Source of the DNA: Calditrichia bacterium
GTDB taxonomy: Bacteria; Calditrichota; Calditrichia; RBG-13-44-9; J075
Assembly (NCBI GenBank): GCA_028284445.1
Contig: JANQRS010000061.1
Coordinates: 186,001-250,000 of the forward strand
Length of the DNA: 64,000 nt
Direction: 5' to 3'
The first letter of the stretch is position 1. Each line of letters starts with the position of its first letter. Positions 53,502 through 62,576 of the stretch are shown piece after piece. A program made the translations under genes and the position numbers. Below the pieces are notes generated by a model, which made no database searches, was not told the DNA's origin, and was given only the letters and a program-made list of their open reading frames with translations.

Positions 53502-54227
53502 GCAGCCTTGGGAGTTGATAGGTGATAATTGTGGGCTGAGAGGGGATTGTTGCTCGTTAAAGGCGTGGAAGCGTTAAAGCGTTGAAATGTAGAATCATTT
53601 TTGGATTGTTGCGCTAACCGCCTCTTGCACAAGTTCGCCTGGGCGCGAACATCTGCCTGCGCATGAAACGGCTCCGCCGTAAATTTGCTACTGCTACTGC
53701 CGCCAACCGTATTTTCGATCTCCCATCTTTACACGCGCACAAGTTCGCCTCTGGCGAACATCTGCCTGTGCTATGTAACGGCTACGCCGTAAACGAGGTC
53801 GTGTCACTGCCGACTGCCCACCGCCAACCGCGTTCGACATTTGTCATTTGTCATTTGTCATTCTTCAATCAGAAGTGCACAAGTTCGCCGGGGGGGGGTG
53901 AACATCTGCCTGCGCATGAAACGGCTCCGCCGTAAACTAGGTCGTGTTACTGCCCACCGCCAACCGCGTTCGACATTTGTCATTTGTCATTCTTCAATCA
54001 GAAGTGCACAAGTTCGCCTGGGCGCGAACATCTGCCTGCGCTATGAAACGGCTCCGCCGTAAACGAGGTCGTGTCACTGCCGACTGCCCACCGCCAACCG
54101 CATTCGTCATTCGACATTTGTCATTGGGCATTTTTCAATCTTCATTCTTCAATCATAAGTTCTTCCCGCTTGACAATTCCGCAGCACACTTTTAATATAC
54201 CAGCAGTTCATTGTTAGAGGAATCCTT
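53502..54227. other. Long intergenic region dominated by repeats
   Basis: These 726 bases hold no credible gene. They contain four tandem copies of a two-hairpin repeat (53627-54075) separated by spacer text such as repeated CATTTGTCATTTGTC and CCACCGCCAACCGC. The permease ribosome site lies near 54217. Short open frames here arise from the repeats. Confidence 0.75.
53627..54150 (+). repeat. Tandem array of a two-hairpin repeat, four copies of 110-140 bp
   Basis: Copies start at 53627, 53737, 53877 and 54006. Each unit has hairpin 1 GTTCGC-CTGGGC-GCGAAC (perfect in copies 1 and 4), a conserved linker ATCTGCCTG, and hairpin 2 ACGGC-TCC-GCCGT. In most copies GTAAACGAGGTCGTGT and a CACCGCCAACCGC tail follow. 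Dispersed copies lie at 47271 and, inverted, near 59234-59292. Confidence 0.85.
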
Positions 54228-57200
54228 GTGAAAAAGAGCCTGCTTTATTTTTGGCGTATTAACCTCGCCGTACTGCTTGGTGCGGCCCTGGCGACTGCCG
54301 TGCTGACCGGCGCCCTTTTGGTTGGCGATTCTGTGCGTGGTAGCCTGCGATCCCTGACCCTGGATCGCCTTGGGAAGATCGACCATGCTCTCGTGGCCGA
54401 TCATTTTTTTCGTGCCGGCCTGGCGGAAGACCTCAGCACTAATCTAACCTACAGCGGCACGTTTGATAGGGCAACACCTGCTATCGTGATGACCGCCTCA
54501 GTGGTTCATGGTAGTGCCAGGACGCGCGCATCGGCAATCAATGTATCCGGCATCGATCAGCGTTTTCTCGATTTGTTTGAAAATCCTCAAAACCCAATCC
54601 CGTTTACCATAACCGATCTCCAAAAGGCTGACAAACAAGTCTTTCCTTCCGTCGTTATCAATGCGGCCTTGCAGCGCGAATTGAATGCCGCTGTCGGTGA
54701 TCAGCTTCTCATTTATCTTGAGCGAGACAGTGAGATTCATCGCGAGTCGCTTTTTGGGAGAAAAGCCACGGACGATATTGTGCGTAGCCTTAGGGTGCAG
54801 ATTCGGCAAATTATTCCCGACGAGGGGATCGGGCGCTTCGATCTGAGAGCCAGTCAGGGTAATCCGCTGAATCTTTTTGTCAATCTACCGGTGCTTCAGA
54901 ATGCGCTTGAGCAGGAAGGGCGGGTGAATGGACTTTTTGTTTCACAAAAAAGCGAAACAGATGATGCGCCGGCCTTGTTGCGCAATGTGCTGAATGATGT
55001 AAAGACCCTCGATGACATTAACCTGAAATTCCTTCATAACGCCGATTACCTGACGATCGAAAGCACCCAGTTTATTCTGAAGCCGGAAATTGCTGACGTG
55101 TTGAAGACGGTTATTGCGGAGCATGAAATCAAAAGCATGCCGATGCTTTCATATTTAGCCAATGAAATCCATTACAGGGACCGGATGACGCCTTATTCAA
55201 CGGTGATATCCTTTGATCCTGCACTTGCTCTCGGCAATTTGCTCGACGAGAATGGTGAAGCGATCCGCCAACTCGCTGATAACGAAGTGCTTGTCAACAG
55301 CTGGATGGCGGAAGACCTCGGACTATCCGAGGGTGATCAAATCGACATGGTCTATTTTGACGTGGGTCTAAGCGAAGAGCTTGCCACCGATACCAGCACT
55401 TTCTCAGTGGCCGGAATTGTGCAAATGAAAGGACTCGGTGCGGATGCTGACTTAACGCCGGACTTCCCCGGCATTCACGATGCCGAAGATATTTTTGACT
55501 GGGATCCACCCTTTGATGTTAATCTCGATTTGATTCGTGAAAAAGATGAAGCCTATTGGGATGATTTTCGGGCAACACCCAAGGCCTACGTCTCACTGTT
55601 TGCCGGGCAGCAACTTTGGAAAAGTCGATTTGGCGATTTAACTGCAATTCGCGTTGCGCCAGCCGCCGGGAACGTGGTAGATCGCTGGGCGCAAGACTTC
55701 GAAATTGAAGTTCTGGAGGAAATTCCGGCTGGAGAGGCGGGATTGATTTTCCAGCCGATTAAGGAACAGGGGCTGCGTGGGGCAGTTGGCGCTACGGATT
55801 TTAGTCAACTCTTTTTGGGCTTCAGCATGTTTCTGATTGTCGCTGCAGCTTTGCTCGTTGGCTTGCTGTTCCGGCTTGGCGTAGAGCAGCGGGCGCCGGA
55901 GATTGGTGTCCTGTTGGCAACCGGCTACTCTATCAAAACCATCCGCAACAGCTTCTTCAAGGAGGCTGCGCTGATTGCCGGAATTGGCTGCCTGCTTGGA
56001 TTGGGTGGCGCCGTGCTGTATGGGGATTTGATGATGCGTGGCCTGAGCTCCTTCTGGAGCGCAGCAACCGGCACTTCACTGCTAAAGCTCTTCATTAATC
56101 CGCTCAGCCTGATTATCGGCTACGTTGTTTCGCTACTGATTGTGCTCTTTTCGATATGGCGCACGCTTCGTCAATTGAGGAAGGTTCCGACAACTGCCCT
56201 GATGCGTGGTGTTATCACGAATGTCCGTGAGAAAGGCCATCGCCTGACCCGCTGGGTGGCAATTCTTACTGCACTTATGGCAATCGGCTTGCTGTTTTAT
56301 GCCGTGTCGCTTGGCATCAGCACCGCTGCACCGATGTTCTTTGGTGTGGGTGGTCTTTTATTGATTGCCGGTCTGACTTTTACCGCCAGTTGGTTGAGAG
56401 ATCCGGCACGTCGCGAGGCGGACACCATGCAACTTGCAAAACCGATTCGAATGGCTGCCCGAAACGTAAGTCGCCGGCCTGGCCGCAGCCTACTTTGTAT
56501 TGCACTGGTTGCCTGCGCCAGCTTCATGATTATTGCTGTTGGCGCCAATCGCATTGATTTCCAACAGGAAGAGCTGAATCGGGAATCCGGCGGTGGTGGA
56601 TTTACCCTCCTGGCCGAGACGGATATTCCCATCTATCGCTCGCTGAATTCAGAGCAGGGCCGCGAGGAACTGGGCTTTTCGGCCAAGGCTTCGACGGCTT
56701 TGGAAAATACAGAAATCTATCCCTTGCGACTCTTGCCGGGTGAAGACGCGAGTTGCCTGAATCTCTATCGCCCGGAAAAACCGCGCGTTATTGGCGCTAC
56801 AGAGGCCCTCATTCAACGCGGCGGCTTTAGCTTTCAATCATTGGTAGATGGAGGCCTTGATCATCCCTGGTCTTCCATCGACACAACTTACCTGGATAAT
56901 ATTGTGCCGGCTATCGGCGATGCAAATTCTGTGATGTGGATATTGCATAAGCAACTCGGCGATACCTTGTACATCGAAGATGAAGCCGGGCGTACACTGG
57001 GCCTTCGATTGGTAGGTTTGCTGAATACCAGTATTTTCCAGAGCGAGTTAATCATTTCCGAAGCGAACTTTCTAAGGCATTTTCCTTCCCTAACCGGTGA
57101 TTCCTACTTCCTGGTGGAAACGCCCCCCGGTTCGCAAGATGAAGTGACGGAAGCGCTGGAAAGCAGTCTTGGTGATTACGGCTTTGATGCCGTTGGTGTA

Positions 57201-57620
57201 GGGGAGAAGCTCGCTGCTTTTCATGCAGTGCAGAACACCTACCTGTCGGTCTTCCAGACGCTTGGCGGCCTTGGCCTGCTTTTGGGGACCATCGGATTTG
57301 GTATCGTCATGTTTAGAAATGTGGTTGAGCGTCGCGGCGAATTTGCGACCCTGCAGGCCGTAGGCTTCCGCAAGCGGCGCGTTTCGAAATTACTGGTGTC
57401 TGAAAATATTGTCCTCATACTCGCCGGCCTGCTTCTTGGCGGCATTGCTGCCTTGATCGCAGTTGCACCACATCTGATTAGCCGCCCCGAACAGGTGCCG
57501 TGGATATCGCTTGGTGCGACACTGCTCGTTATCTTCCTGGTTGGCGTGCTGGCGAGCCGCCTGGCTGCCACGATGGCTTTGCGACAACCGTTGTTGCCGG
57601 CGCTGAAGTCGGATGCCTAA
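54228..57620 (+). CDS. Large ABC transporter permease, FtsX/MacB type
   Basis: This 1130-residue protein has an N-terminal membrane helix (INLAVLLGAALATAVLTGALLVGDSVRG), a long periplasmic domain (about 35-520), an FtsX domain of four helices (about 525-690, with FLIVAAALLVGLLFRLGVEQRAPEIGVLLATGYS), a second helix group and periplasmic domain (about 700-1000), and a C-terminal FtsX domain (about 1005-1125, LLLGTIGFGIVMFRNVVERRGEFATLQAVGF). The start is GTG with GAGG upstream. This duplicated permease class works with a LolD/MacB-like ATPase in lipid, lipoprotein or peptide extraction; none is adjacent here. Confidence 0.9.
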   Translation: MKKSLLYFWRINLAVLLGAALATAVLTGALLVGDSVRGSLRSLTLDRLGKIDHALVADHFFRAGLAEDLSTNLTYSGTFDRATPAIVMTASVVHGSARTRASAINVSGIDQRFLDLFENPQNPIPFTITDLQKADKQVFPSVVINAALQRELNAAVGDQLLIYLERDSEIHRESLFGRKATDDIVRSLRVQIRQIIPDEGIGRFDLRASQGNPLNLFVNLPVLQNALEQEGRVNGLFVSQKSETDDAPALLRNVLNDVKTLDDINLKFLHNADYLTIESTQFILKPEIADVLKTVIAEHEIKSMPMLSYLANEIHYRDRMTPYSTVISFDPALALGNLLDENGEAIRQLADNEVLVNSWMAEDLGLSEGDQIDMVYFDVGLSEELATDTSTFSVAGIVQMKGLGADADLTPDFPGIHDAEDIFDWDPPFDVNLDLIREKDEAYWDDFRATPKAYVSLFAGQQLWKSRFGDLTAIRVAPAAGNVVDRWAQDFEIEVLEEIPAGEAGLIFQPIKEQGLRGAVGATDFSQLFLGFSMFLIVAAALLVGLLFRLGVEQRAPEIGVLLATGYSIKTIRNSFFKEAALIAGIGCLLGLGGAVLYGDLMMRGLSSFWSAATGTSLLKLFINPLSLIIGYVVSLLIVLFSIWRTLRQLRKVPTTALMRGVITNVREKGHRLTRWVAILTALMAIGLLFYAVSLGISTAAPMFFGVGGLLLIAGLTFTASWLRDPARREADTMQLAKPIRMAARNVSRRPGRSLLCIALVACASFMIIAVGANRIDFQQEELNRESGGGGFTLLAETDIPIYRSLNSEQGREELGFSAKASTALENTEIYPLRLLPGEDASCLNLYRPEKPRVIGATEALIQRGGFSFQSLVDGGLDHPWSSIDTTYLDNIVPAIGDANSVMWILHKQLGDTLYIEDEAGRTLGLRLVGLLNTSIFQSELIISEANFLRHFPSLTGDSYFLVETPPGSQDEVTEALESSLGDYGFDAVGVGEKLAAFHAVQNTYLSVFQTLGGLGLLLGTIGFGIVMFRNVVERRGEFATLQAVGFRKRRVSKLLVSENIVLILAGLLLGGIAALIAVAPHLISRPEQVPWISLGATLLVIFLVGVLASRLAATMALRQPLLPALKSDA

Positions 57621-57665
57621 TCGTGATATACTCTGCTCTATTCACTCAAATTGCTTACGGAACTG

Positions 57666-58556
57666 ATGGATAAAATTGCACCGCTATTTGTCATCCTCGG
57701 AGCTGCCTTATGGGGCGTCGATGGCATCGTTTTGCGCCCCAACCTCTACAATCTCCCGGTTGCCCTGGTTGTCAGCATTGAAACTGCGCTTGCCGCGCTC
57801 ATCATGACCCCTTTCTTTCTCAAACGCCGGGCGGATATTCTCAAACTGCAGCGCGGTGACTGGCTTGCGTTTGCCGGTGTTGCCTTCCTGGGTGGTATGA
57901 TCGGCACCATGAGTATCACCAAAGCGCTTTTCTATGTGAACTTTGTAAACCTTTCGATCGTAATCTTAATACAGAAGTTGCAGCCGGTTTTTGCGATTGC
58001 GCTTGCCTGGATTTTTCTGAAAGAACGGGTGCCTGGCAACTTCTTTGCATGGGCCGGATTGGCAATTGCCGGGGCCTATCTAATGACATTTGGTCTGCGC
58101 TGGCCAAATTTCGAAACCGGGGACCAGACAGCGGAAGCGGCCTTGCTTGCTCTGGTTGCTGCAGCCAGTTTTGCTTCGTCAACAGTCTTGGGAAAGCGAG
58201 CGCTGAAAAATGTGTCTTTTGAGATTGCGACGTATCTGAGATTTACGCTTACGGCAGTAATTATGACACTCCTGGTGATATCTCTGGGAGATGGCGCTGC
58301 CATCAGCCAGATCAACAGCTCTCAAATGTGGATTTTTCTTTTAATTGCTTTCAGCACAGGCGCTCCGGCAATTTTTCTGTACTATTATGGCCTGAAAAAG
58401 ATCAAGGCTTCTGTCGCTACTGTTTGTGAATTGGCCTTTCCGTTGACGGCGGTCATTTTAGAATATTTGCTGAGAGACAATATTTTAAGTGGATACCAGT
58501 GGGCCGGAGTGATTATATTGTTTCTGAGCATTTTACAAGTAACGCGTATTAAGTGA
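57666..58556 (+). CDS. EamA/DMT-superfamily transporter
   Basis: This integral membrane protein of about 296 residues has ten hydrophobic segments arranged as two EamA repeats (first: FVILGAALWGVDGIVLRP...; second: LLALVAAASFASSTVLGKRALKN). The ATG at 57666 is preferred over a TTG five codons earlier. It is predicted to export or import small metabolites; the substrate is unknown. It follows the permease gene by about 45 bases. Confidence 0.9.
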   Translation: MDKIAPLFVILGAALWGVDGIVLRPNLYNLPVALVVSIETALAALIMTPFFLKRRADILKLQRGDWLAFAGVAFLGGMIGTMSITKALFYVNFVNLSIVILIQKLQPVFAIALAWIFLKERVPGNFFAWAGLAIAGAYLMTFGLRWPNFETGDQTAEAALLALVAAASFASSTVLGKRALKNVSFEIATYLRFTLTAVIMTLLVISLGDGAAISQINSSQMWIFLLIAFSTGAPAIFLYYYGLKKIKASVATVCELAFPLTAVILEYLLRDNILSGYQWAGVIILFLSILQVTRIK

Positions 58557-58565
58557 GATTTTTAT

Positions 58566-59198
58566 ATGTTGGTCACCATCCTGATTGTCGCTTTAATCGT
58601 CGTGGGGGTTTTCCTGTTTCTTAACAAAACCAGTGTGGTTGAACCCAACCTGAGCGGTGAAAAGAAAACTGATGAGGTCAGCGTAACCGATCGTATGCCC
58701 GACCATCTCTTTTGGGGGATTATTGACAAAACCCGACAGGACGCCAACGAGGACTACGCCCGGCAAAAAGAACTGCTCACTGAAGGACTGAAGCACCTGA
58801 AACCACGTGATATTATTCGCTTCGACAATACATTCCGCCATTACCGGGGCCTGCTATATGACTGGCAGCTATGGGCGGCAGCGACCATTCTCAATGGAGA
58901 ATGCTCGGCCGACTGCTTCTCTGATTTTCGTGGCTGGCTGATTAGCCGCGGCAAAAAGAAAATGGAGCAAATCCGCAAGAATCCGGAATTGCTGGCTGAA
59001 CTGGTCAATTCGGACGAGATTTATTGGGAAGGTATGGGATATTGCGCTATTATGGCCTACCAGGAAGCGACCGGCGAAGAAATGCCGCTTGGCCTCAGCG
59101 AAAACATGGAAATCCACGGCAGCCGCTGGCAGGATGACGAGCTGCCAAGCCTCTTTCCCCGCCTCTGGTCTAAATTCGGCAGCAAAAATACGGCCTAG
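58566..59198 (+). CDS. DUF4240 protein with membrane anchor
   Basis: This 210-residue protein has an N-terminal membrane helix (LVTILIVALIVVGVFLFL), a short linker, then a DUF4240 domain (MPDHLFWGIIDKTRQDANEDYARQ...FDNTFRHYRGLLYDWQLWAAATILNGECSADCFSDFRGWLISRG). Most DUF4240 proteins are soluble; the anchor is less usual. Function unknown. It starts 9 bases after the EamA gene. Confidence 0.85.
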   Translation: MLVTILIVALIVVGVFLFLNKTSVVEPNLSGEKKTDEVSVTDRMPDHLFWGIIDKTRQDANEDYARQKELLTEGLKHLKPRDIIRFDNTFRHYRGLLYDWQLWAAATILNGECSADCFSDFRGWLISRGKKKMEQIRKNPELLAELVNSDEIYWEGMGYCAIMAYQEATGEEMPLGLSENMEIHGSRWQDDELPSLFPRLWSKFGSKNTA

Positions 59199-59233
59199 CC
59201 GGTGAGGGATTGTTGCGAGCTGTGCGTTGATCG

Positions 59234-59292
59234 TTCAACGGCGGCGCCGTTTCATGGGCCAGGCAGATGTTCGCTCCCGGCGAACTAAAGCG
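59234..59292 (-). repeat. Two-hairpin repeat, inverted copy
   Basis: Read on the minus strand it gives AGTTCGCCGGGAGCGAACAT, CTGCCTG and ACGGCGCCGCCGTT, matching the array at 53627-54075. Both stems are kept. Confidence 0.7.
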
Positions 59293-59310
59293 GGATGATC
59301 GTAAGCCGTT

Positions 59311-59342
59311 AAAACGTCAAAACGTCAAAACGTCAAAACGTT
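59311..59342. repeat. Tandem octamer AAAACGTC, four units
   Basis: Three exact AAAACGTC units and a final AAAACGTT unit occur in an intergenic region. Confidence 0.8.
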
Positions 59343-59361
59343 AGAGCGTTTTTGGTTTATT

Positions 59362-59382
59362 CCGCTCACCGCTCACCGCTCA
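59362..59382. repeat. Tandem heptamer CCGCTCA, three units
   Basis: Three exact 7-bp units lie 20 bases after the octamer run. Confidence 0.75.
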
Positions 59383-59512
59383 CCGGAGTCTTCATTTTTC
59401 AATCGTCAATCTTCATTCTTTCCCCTTTCCCAAAATATTTGTATGATTCCTTCAAGCCATTTGCAGTTGTGACACAGCAGCGACTTATCCTTAACCAACG
59501 CAAGGATCTGTA

Positions 59513-61000
59513 ATGAAGTATGTGATGACGCTTGATCAGGGCACCACCAGTTCCCGTGCCATTCTGTTCACGAAACGGGGTTCGATTAAAGGCATTGCCC
59601 AGAAAGAGTTCCGGCAGATTTTCCCCAAGCCCGGCTGGGTGGAACATGATCCAATGGAAATCTGGCGCAGCCAATTGGGCGTTATGCGCAAAGTCCTGAA
59701 AGATACCGGTGTCGAAGCGACGGATATTGCTGCGATTGGCATCACAAATCAGCGCGAGACCACAGTGGTGTGGGACCGCGAGACCGGCAAGCCGATATAC
59801 AATGCCATTGTTTGGCAGGATCGCCGTACCGCCGCACATTGCGATCAGCTGCGGTCCGCCGGCAAGGCCAAGGCAATTCGCAAGCGCACCGGACTGGTTC
59901 TCGACGCTTACTTCTCAGGAACCAAGGTGGCCTGGATTCTTGAGAATGTAAAGGGCGCCCGGAAGATGGCTGAAGAAGGACGCCTGGCATTCGGGACCAT
60001 CGATAGCTGGCTGGTTTGGCAACTTACCGGCGGCGCACATCATATCACCGACCTTAGCAATGCCTCTCGTACGCTCCTCTGCAATATTCACAAAGGCAGT
60101 TGGGATAAGAAGATGCTCGGCTTGCTAAGTGTGCCGGATTCAATGCTGCCGCAAATTAGCGGTTCAAGTGAGGTGTATGGCGAAACCATGAAGCGCATTC
60201 TCGGAACACCGGTGCCGATTAGCGGAATTGCCGGGGATCAGCAAGCGGCGTTATTCGGACAGGCCTGCTTCAAAAAGGGCATGGTAAAGAATACCTACGG
60301 CACCGGTTGCTTCATGCTGATGCATACCGGTAAGGAAGCAGTGGCGTCGAAGAACAACTTGCTTACTACCGTTGCCTGGAAGATCGGAAATCAGATTGAA
60401 TATGCGCTGGAGGGCAGCGTATTTGTTGCCGGCGCAGTGGTGCAGTGGATTCGTGACGGTCTGGGCCTGATCGAATCTGCAGCTGATATTGAAAAGCTTG
60501 CGAAGAAAGTGAAAGACAGCGAAGGGGTTGTGCTGGTGCCGGCCTTTGTCGGACTTGGCGCGCCGCACTGGGATCCATACGCGCGCGGGACGATTGTCGG
60601 GCTGACCCGTGGGAGCAATGCCTCGCATATCGCCCGGGCAGCGCTGGACAGTATCGCCCATCAAACAATTGACGTGGTTGCCGCGATGGAGGCAGATGCC
60701 GGCATCAAGCTCAGGGAAATGCGCGTTGATGGTGGAGCGACAGCCAATAATTTGCTGATGCAAATTCAGGCTGACCTGCTCAGACGGAAAGTGATCCGTC
60801 CACGGGTCCTGGAAACCACGGCCCTGGGGGCTGCCTATCTGGCAGGACTGGCTGTTGATTTCTGGAGCAATAAGCAGGAAATTGCCGGACAATGGAAAAT
60901 TCAGCGAGAGTTTGAGGGCAAAATGCCGCTGGCGGATGTAAAAGCTTCGCGGGCATTGTGGAGCAAAGCCCTTGAGCGAGCGAAAGGATGGGACCGGTAA
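59513..61000 (+). CDS. glpK: Glycerol kinase
   Basis: This 495-residue FGGY-family kinase makes glycerol-3-phosphate from glycerol and ATP in the cytoplasm. Family marks: LDQGTTSSRAILF at the N-terminus, PKPGWVEHDPMEIW, GITNQRETTVVWDRETGKP, AIVWQDRRTA (catalytic Asp region), NTYGTGCFMLMHTG (about 262-275) and MRVDGGATANNLLMQIQADLL. Length is normal. AAGGATC precedes the ATG. Its stop overlaps the glpD start (TAATG), so the two are co-translated; the pair feeds glycerol into glycolysis or phospholipid synthesis. Confidence 0.97.
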   Translation: MKYVMTLDQGTTSSRAILFTKRGSIKGIAQKEFRQIFPKPGWVEHDPMEIWRSQLGVMRKVLKDTGVEATDIAAIGITNQRETTVVWDRETGKPIYNAIVWQDRRTAAHCDQLRSAGKAKAIRKRTGLVLDAYFSGTKVAWILENVKGARKMAEEGRLAFGTIDSWLVWQLTGGAHHITDLSNASRTLLCNIHKGSWDKKMLGLLSVPDSMLPQISGSSEVYGETMKRILGTPVPISGIAGDQQAALFGQACFKKGMVKNTYGTGCFMLMHTGKEAVASKNNLLTTVAWKIGNQIEYALEGSVFVAGAVVQWIRDGLGLIESAADIEKLAKKVKDSEGVVLVPAFVGLGAPHWDPYARGTIVGLTRGSNASHIARAALDSIAHQTIDVVAAMEADAGIKLREMRVDGGATANNLLMQIQADLLRRKVIRPRVLETTALGAAYLAGLAVDFWSNKQEIAGQWKIQREFEGKMPLADVKASRALWSKALERAKGWDR

Positions 61001-62562
61001 TGAATCGCGATTTGATGATATCCAGAATCGAAGATCATCCCGGTTATTGGGATATCCTGATCATTGGCGGTGGCGCCAGTGGATTGGGAACTGCCGTCGA
61101 TGCTGCTGCTCGCGGATACAAAACGCTATTGCTGGAACAGCATGACTTTGCAAAGGGAACTTCCAGCCGCAGTACCAAGCTGGTTCATGGTGGCGTGCGA
61201 TATTTGCAACAGGGCAATATCGGCCTGGTTCTAGAGGCACTGCACGAGCGTGGGCTGCTTATTCATAATGCTCCGCACCTGGTTCGCCACCAGTCATTCA
61301 TTGTGCCGTCTTACGATTGGTTTGACGGTCCCTTTTACGGTGTGGGTTTAAAAGTCTATGACCTCTTGGCCGGTAAGCTTGGTTTGCGTCCTTCCAAAAT
61401 TTTATCCCGTTCCGAAACTTTGAAGAAAATTCCCACTGTTGAACCGGATGGCTTGCGCGGGGGTGTGATATATTATGATGGTCAATTTGACGATGCCCGG
61501 CTGGCCATCAATCTTGCTCAAACGGCTGTGGAGCAGGGAGCAACGGTTCTGAACTACTGCCGGGTAACCGGGCTTCTGAAAGAAAATCGCTATGTTTCCG
61601 GTGTTGCTGCTGTGGACGAAGAAAGCGGCAAACAGTACGAAATTAATGCCCGCGTGGTTATCAACGCAACTGGCGTTTTTACCGACGGTATTTTGCAAAT
61701 GGACGACCCGGAAACGGAGCGGATCATCAAACCCAGCCAGGGCGTTCACCTGATTCTCGATAAAGAGTTCCTCCCCGGCAAAGCGGCGATTTTGGTGCCG
61801 CATACAGATGACGGCCGGGTGTTGTTTGCGGTGCCCTGGCATGATAAGGTCGTTGTCGGCACAACCGATACGCCGGTACCTGCTGCAGAGCTGGAACCGG
61901 TGGCGATGGAAGATGAAGTGGAGTTTATCCTGGAGCATGCAGCGAAGTATCTTACCAAAGATCCGGTGCGGGCGGATGTGCGCAGTGTTTTTGCGGGATT
62001 ACGTCCCCTGGTAAGTCCGGGCGGTGTTGAAAACACCTCGGAAATTTCGCGCGATCACTACCTGGCGGTTTCCAAGAGCGGATTGGTAACCATTGCCGGC
62101 GGCAAGTGGACCACATATCGAAAGATGGCTGAAGATACGGTTGATCGCGCTGCGTTAGTGGCAGGCTTAAATCCGCATCCTTGTCCGACACGAGATCTTC
62201 GCATTCGTGGCTGGCTAAAGAATATCGATGAAGATAATCCGCTCTATGTGTATGGTTCGGACAAGGTGTTGCTTGAAAAGATGATCAAGAAGCAACCGTC
62301 CCTTGGCCATCAGTTGGATGCTGCTTTGCCCTATACCGAAGCCGAGGTAATTTGGGGTATTCAGCAGGAGATGGCCCGAACCGTAGAGGATATCCTCTCC
62401 CGGCGAACACGGGCACTGTTGCTTGATGCAAAAGCCAGCGTGAGAATGGCCCCGCGTGTGGCTGAACTACTGGCGCAGGAGTTGGGATTCGATACTGACT
62501 GGCAGCGAACCCAAGTGGAAGCGTATAAAGTGCTGGCAGCAAATTACATACTGGAAGCGTAA
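61000..62562 (+). CDS. glpD: Glycerol-3-phosphate dehydrogenase, FAD-dependent
   Basis: This protein of about 520 residues oxidises glycerol-3-phosphate to dihydroxyacetone phosphate and passes electrons to the quinone pool at the membrane. Seen are the FAD-binding dinucleotide fold (ILIIGGGASGLGTAVDAAARGYKTLLLEQ), FAKGTSSRSTKLVHGGVRYLQ, NATGVFTDG, KPSQGVHL, VVVGTTDTP and ISRDHYLAVSKSGLVTIAGGKWTTYR. The ATG at 61000 overlaps the glpK stop and has AAAGGA about 11 bases upstream; an ATG at 60988 is possible. The C-terminal domain (about 390-510) is complete. Confidence 0.96.
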   Translation: MNRDLMISRIEDHPGYWDILIIGGGASGLGTAVDAAARGYKTLLLEQHDFAKGTSSRSTKLVHGGVRYLQQGNIGLVLEALHERGLLIHNAPHLVRHQSFIVPSYDWFDGPFYGVGLKVYDLLAGKLGLRPSKILSRSETLKKIPTVEPDGLRGGVIYYDGQFDDARLAINLAQTAVEQGATVLNYCRVTGLLKENRYVSGVAAVDEESGKQYEINARVVINATGVFTDGILQMDDPETERIIKPSQGVHLILDKEFLPGKAAILVPHTDDGRVLFAVPWHDKVVVGTTDTPVPAAELEPVAMEDEVEFILEHAAKYLTKDPVRADVRSVFAGLRPLVSPGGVENTSEISRDHYLAVSKSGLVTIAGGKWTTYRKMAEDTVDRAALVAGLNPHPCPTRDLRIRGWLKNIDEDNPLYVYGSDKVLLEKMIKKQPSLGHQLDAALPYTEAEVIWGIQQEMARTVEDILSRRTRALLLDAKASVRMAPRVAELLAQELGFDTDWQRTQVEAYKVLAANYILEA

Positions 62563-62576
62563 TCAGGTTCGGCAGC

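Larger units (their letters stand above)
59199..59512. other. Intergenic region with inverted hairpin repeat and tandem oligomers
   Basis: These 314 bases have no gene. They contain the inverted copy of the two-hairpin repeat (59234-59292), an AAAACGTC octamer run (59311-59342), a CCGCTCA heptamer run (59362-59382), and the AAGGATC ribosome site of glpK near 59501-59507. Confidence 0.6.

Noticed and set aside
53627..54150. Possible CRISPR array
   Set aside because: Units are long (110-140 bp) with the spacer text itself repeated; there are no short identical repeats with unique spacers and no cas genes.
53663..54195. Small open frames in the repeat-rich spacer (for example 53663-53935)
   Set aside because: Their translations are repeats of the hairpin units with no independent coding signal.
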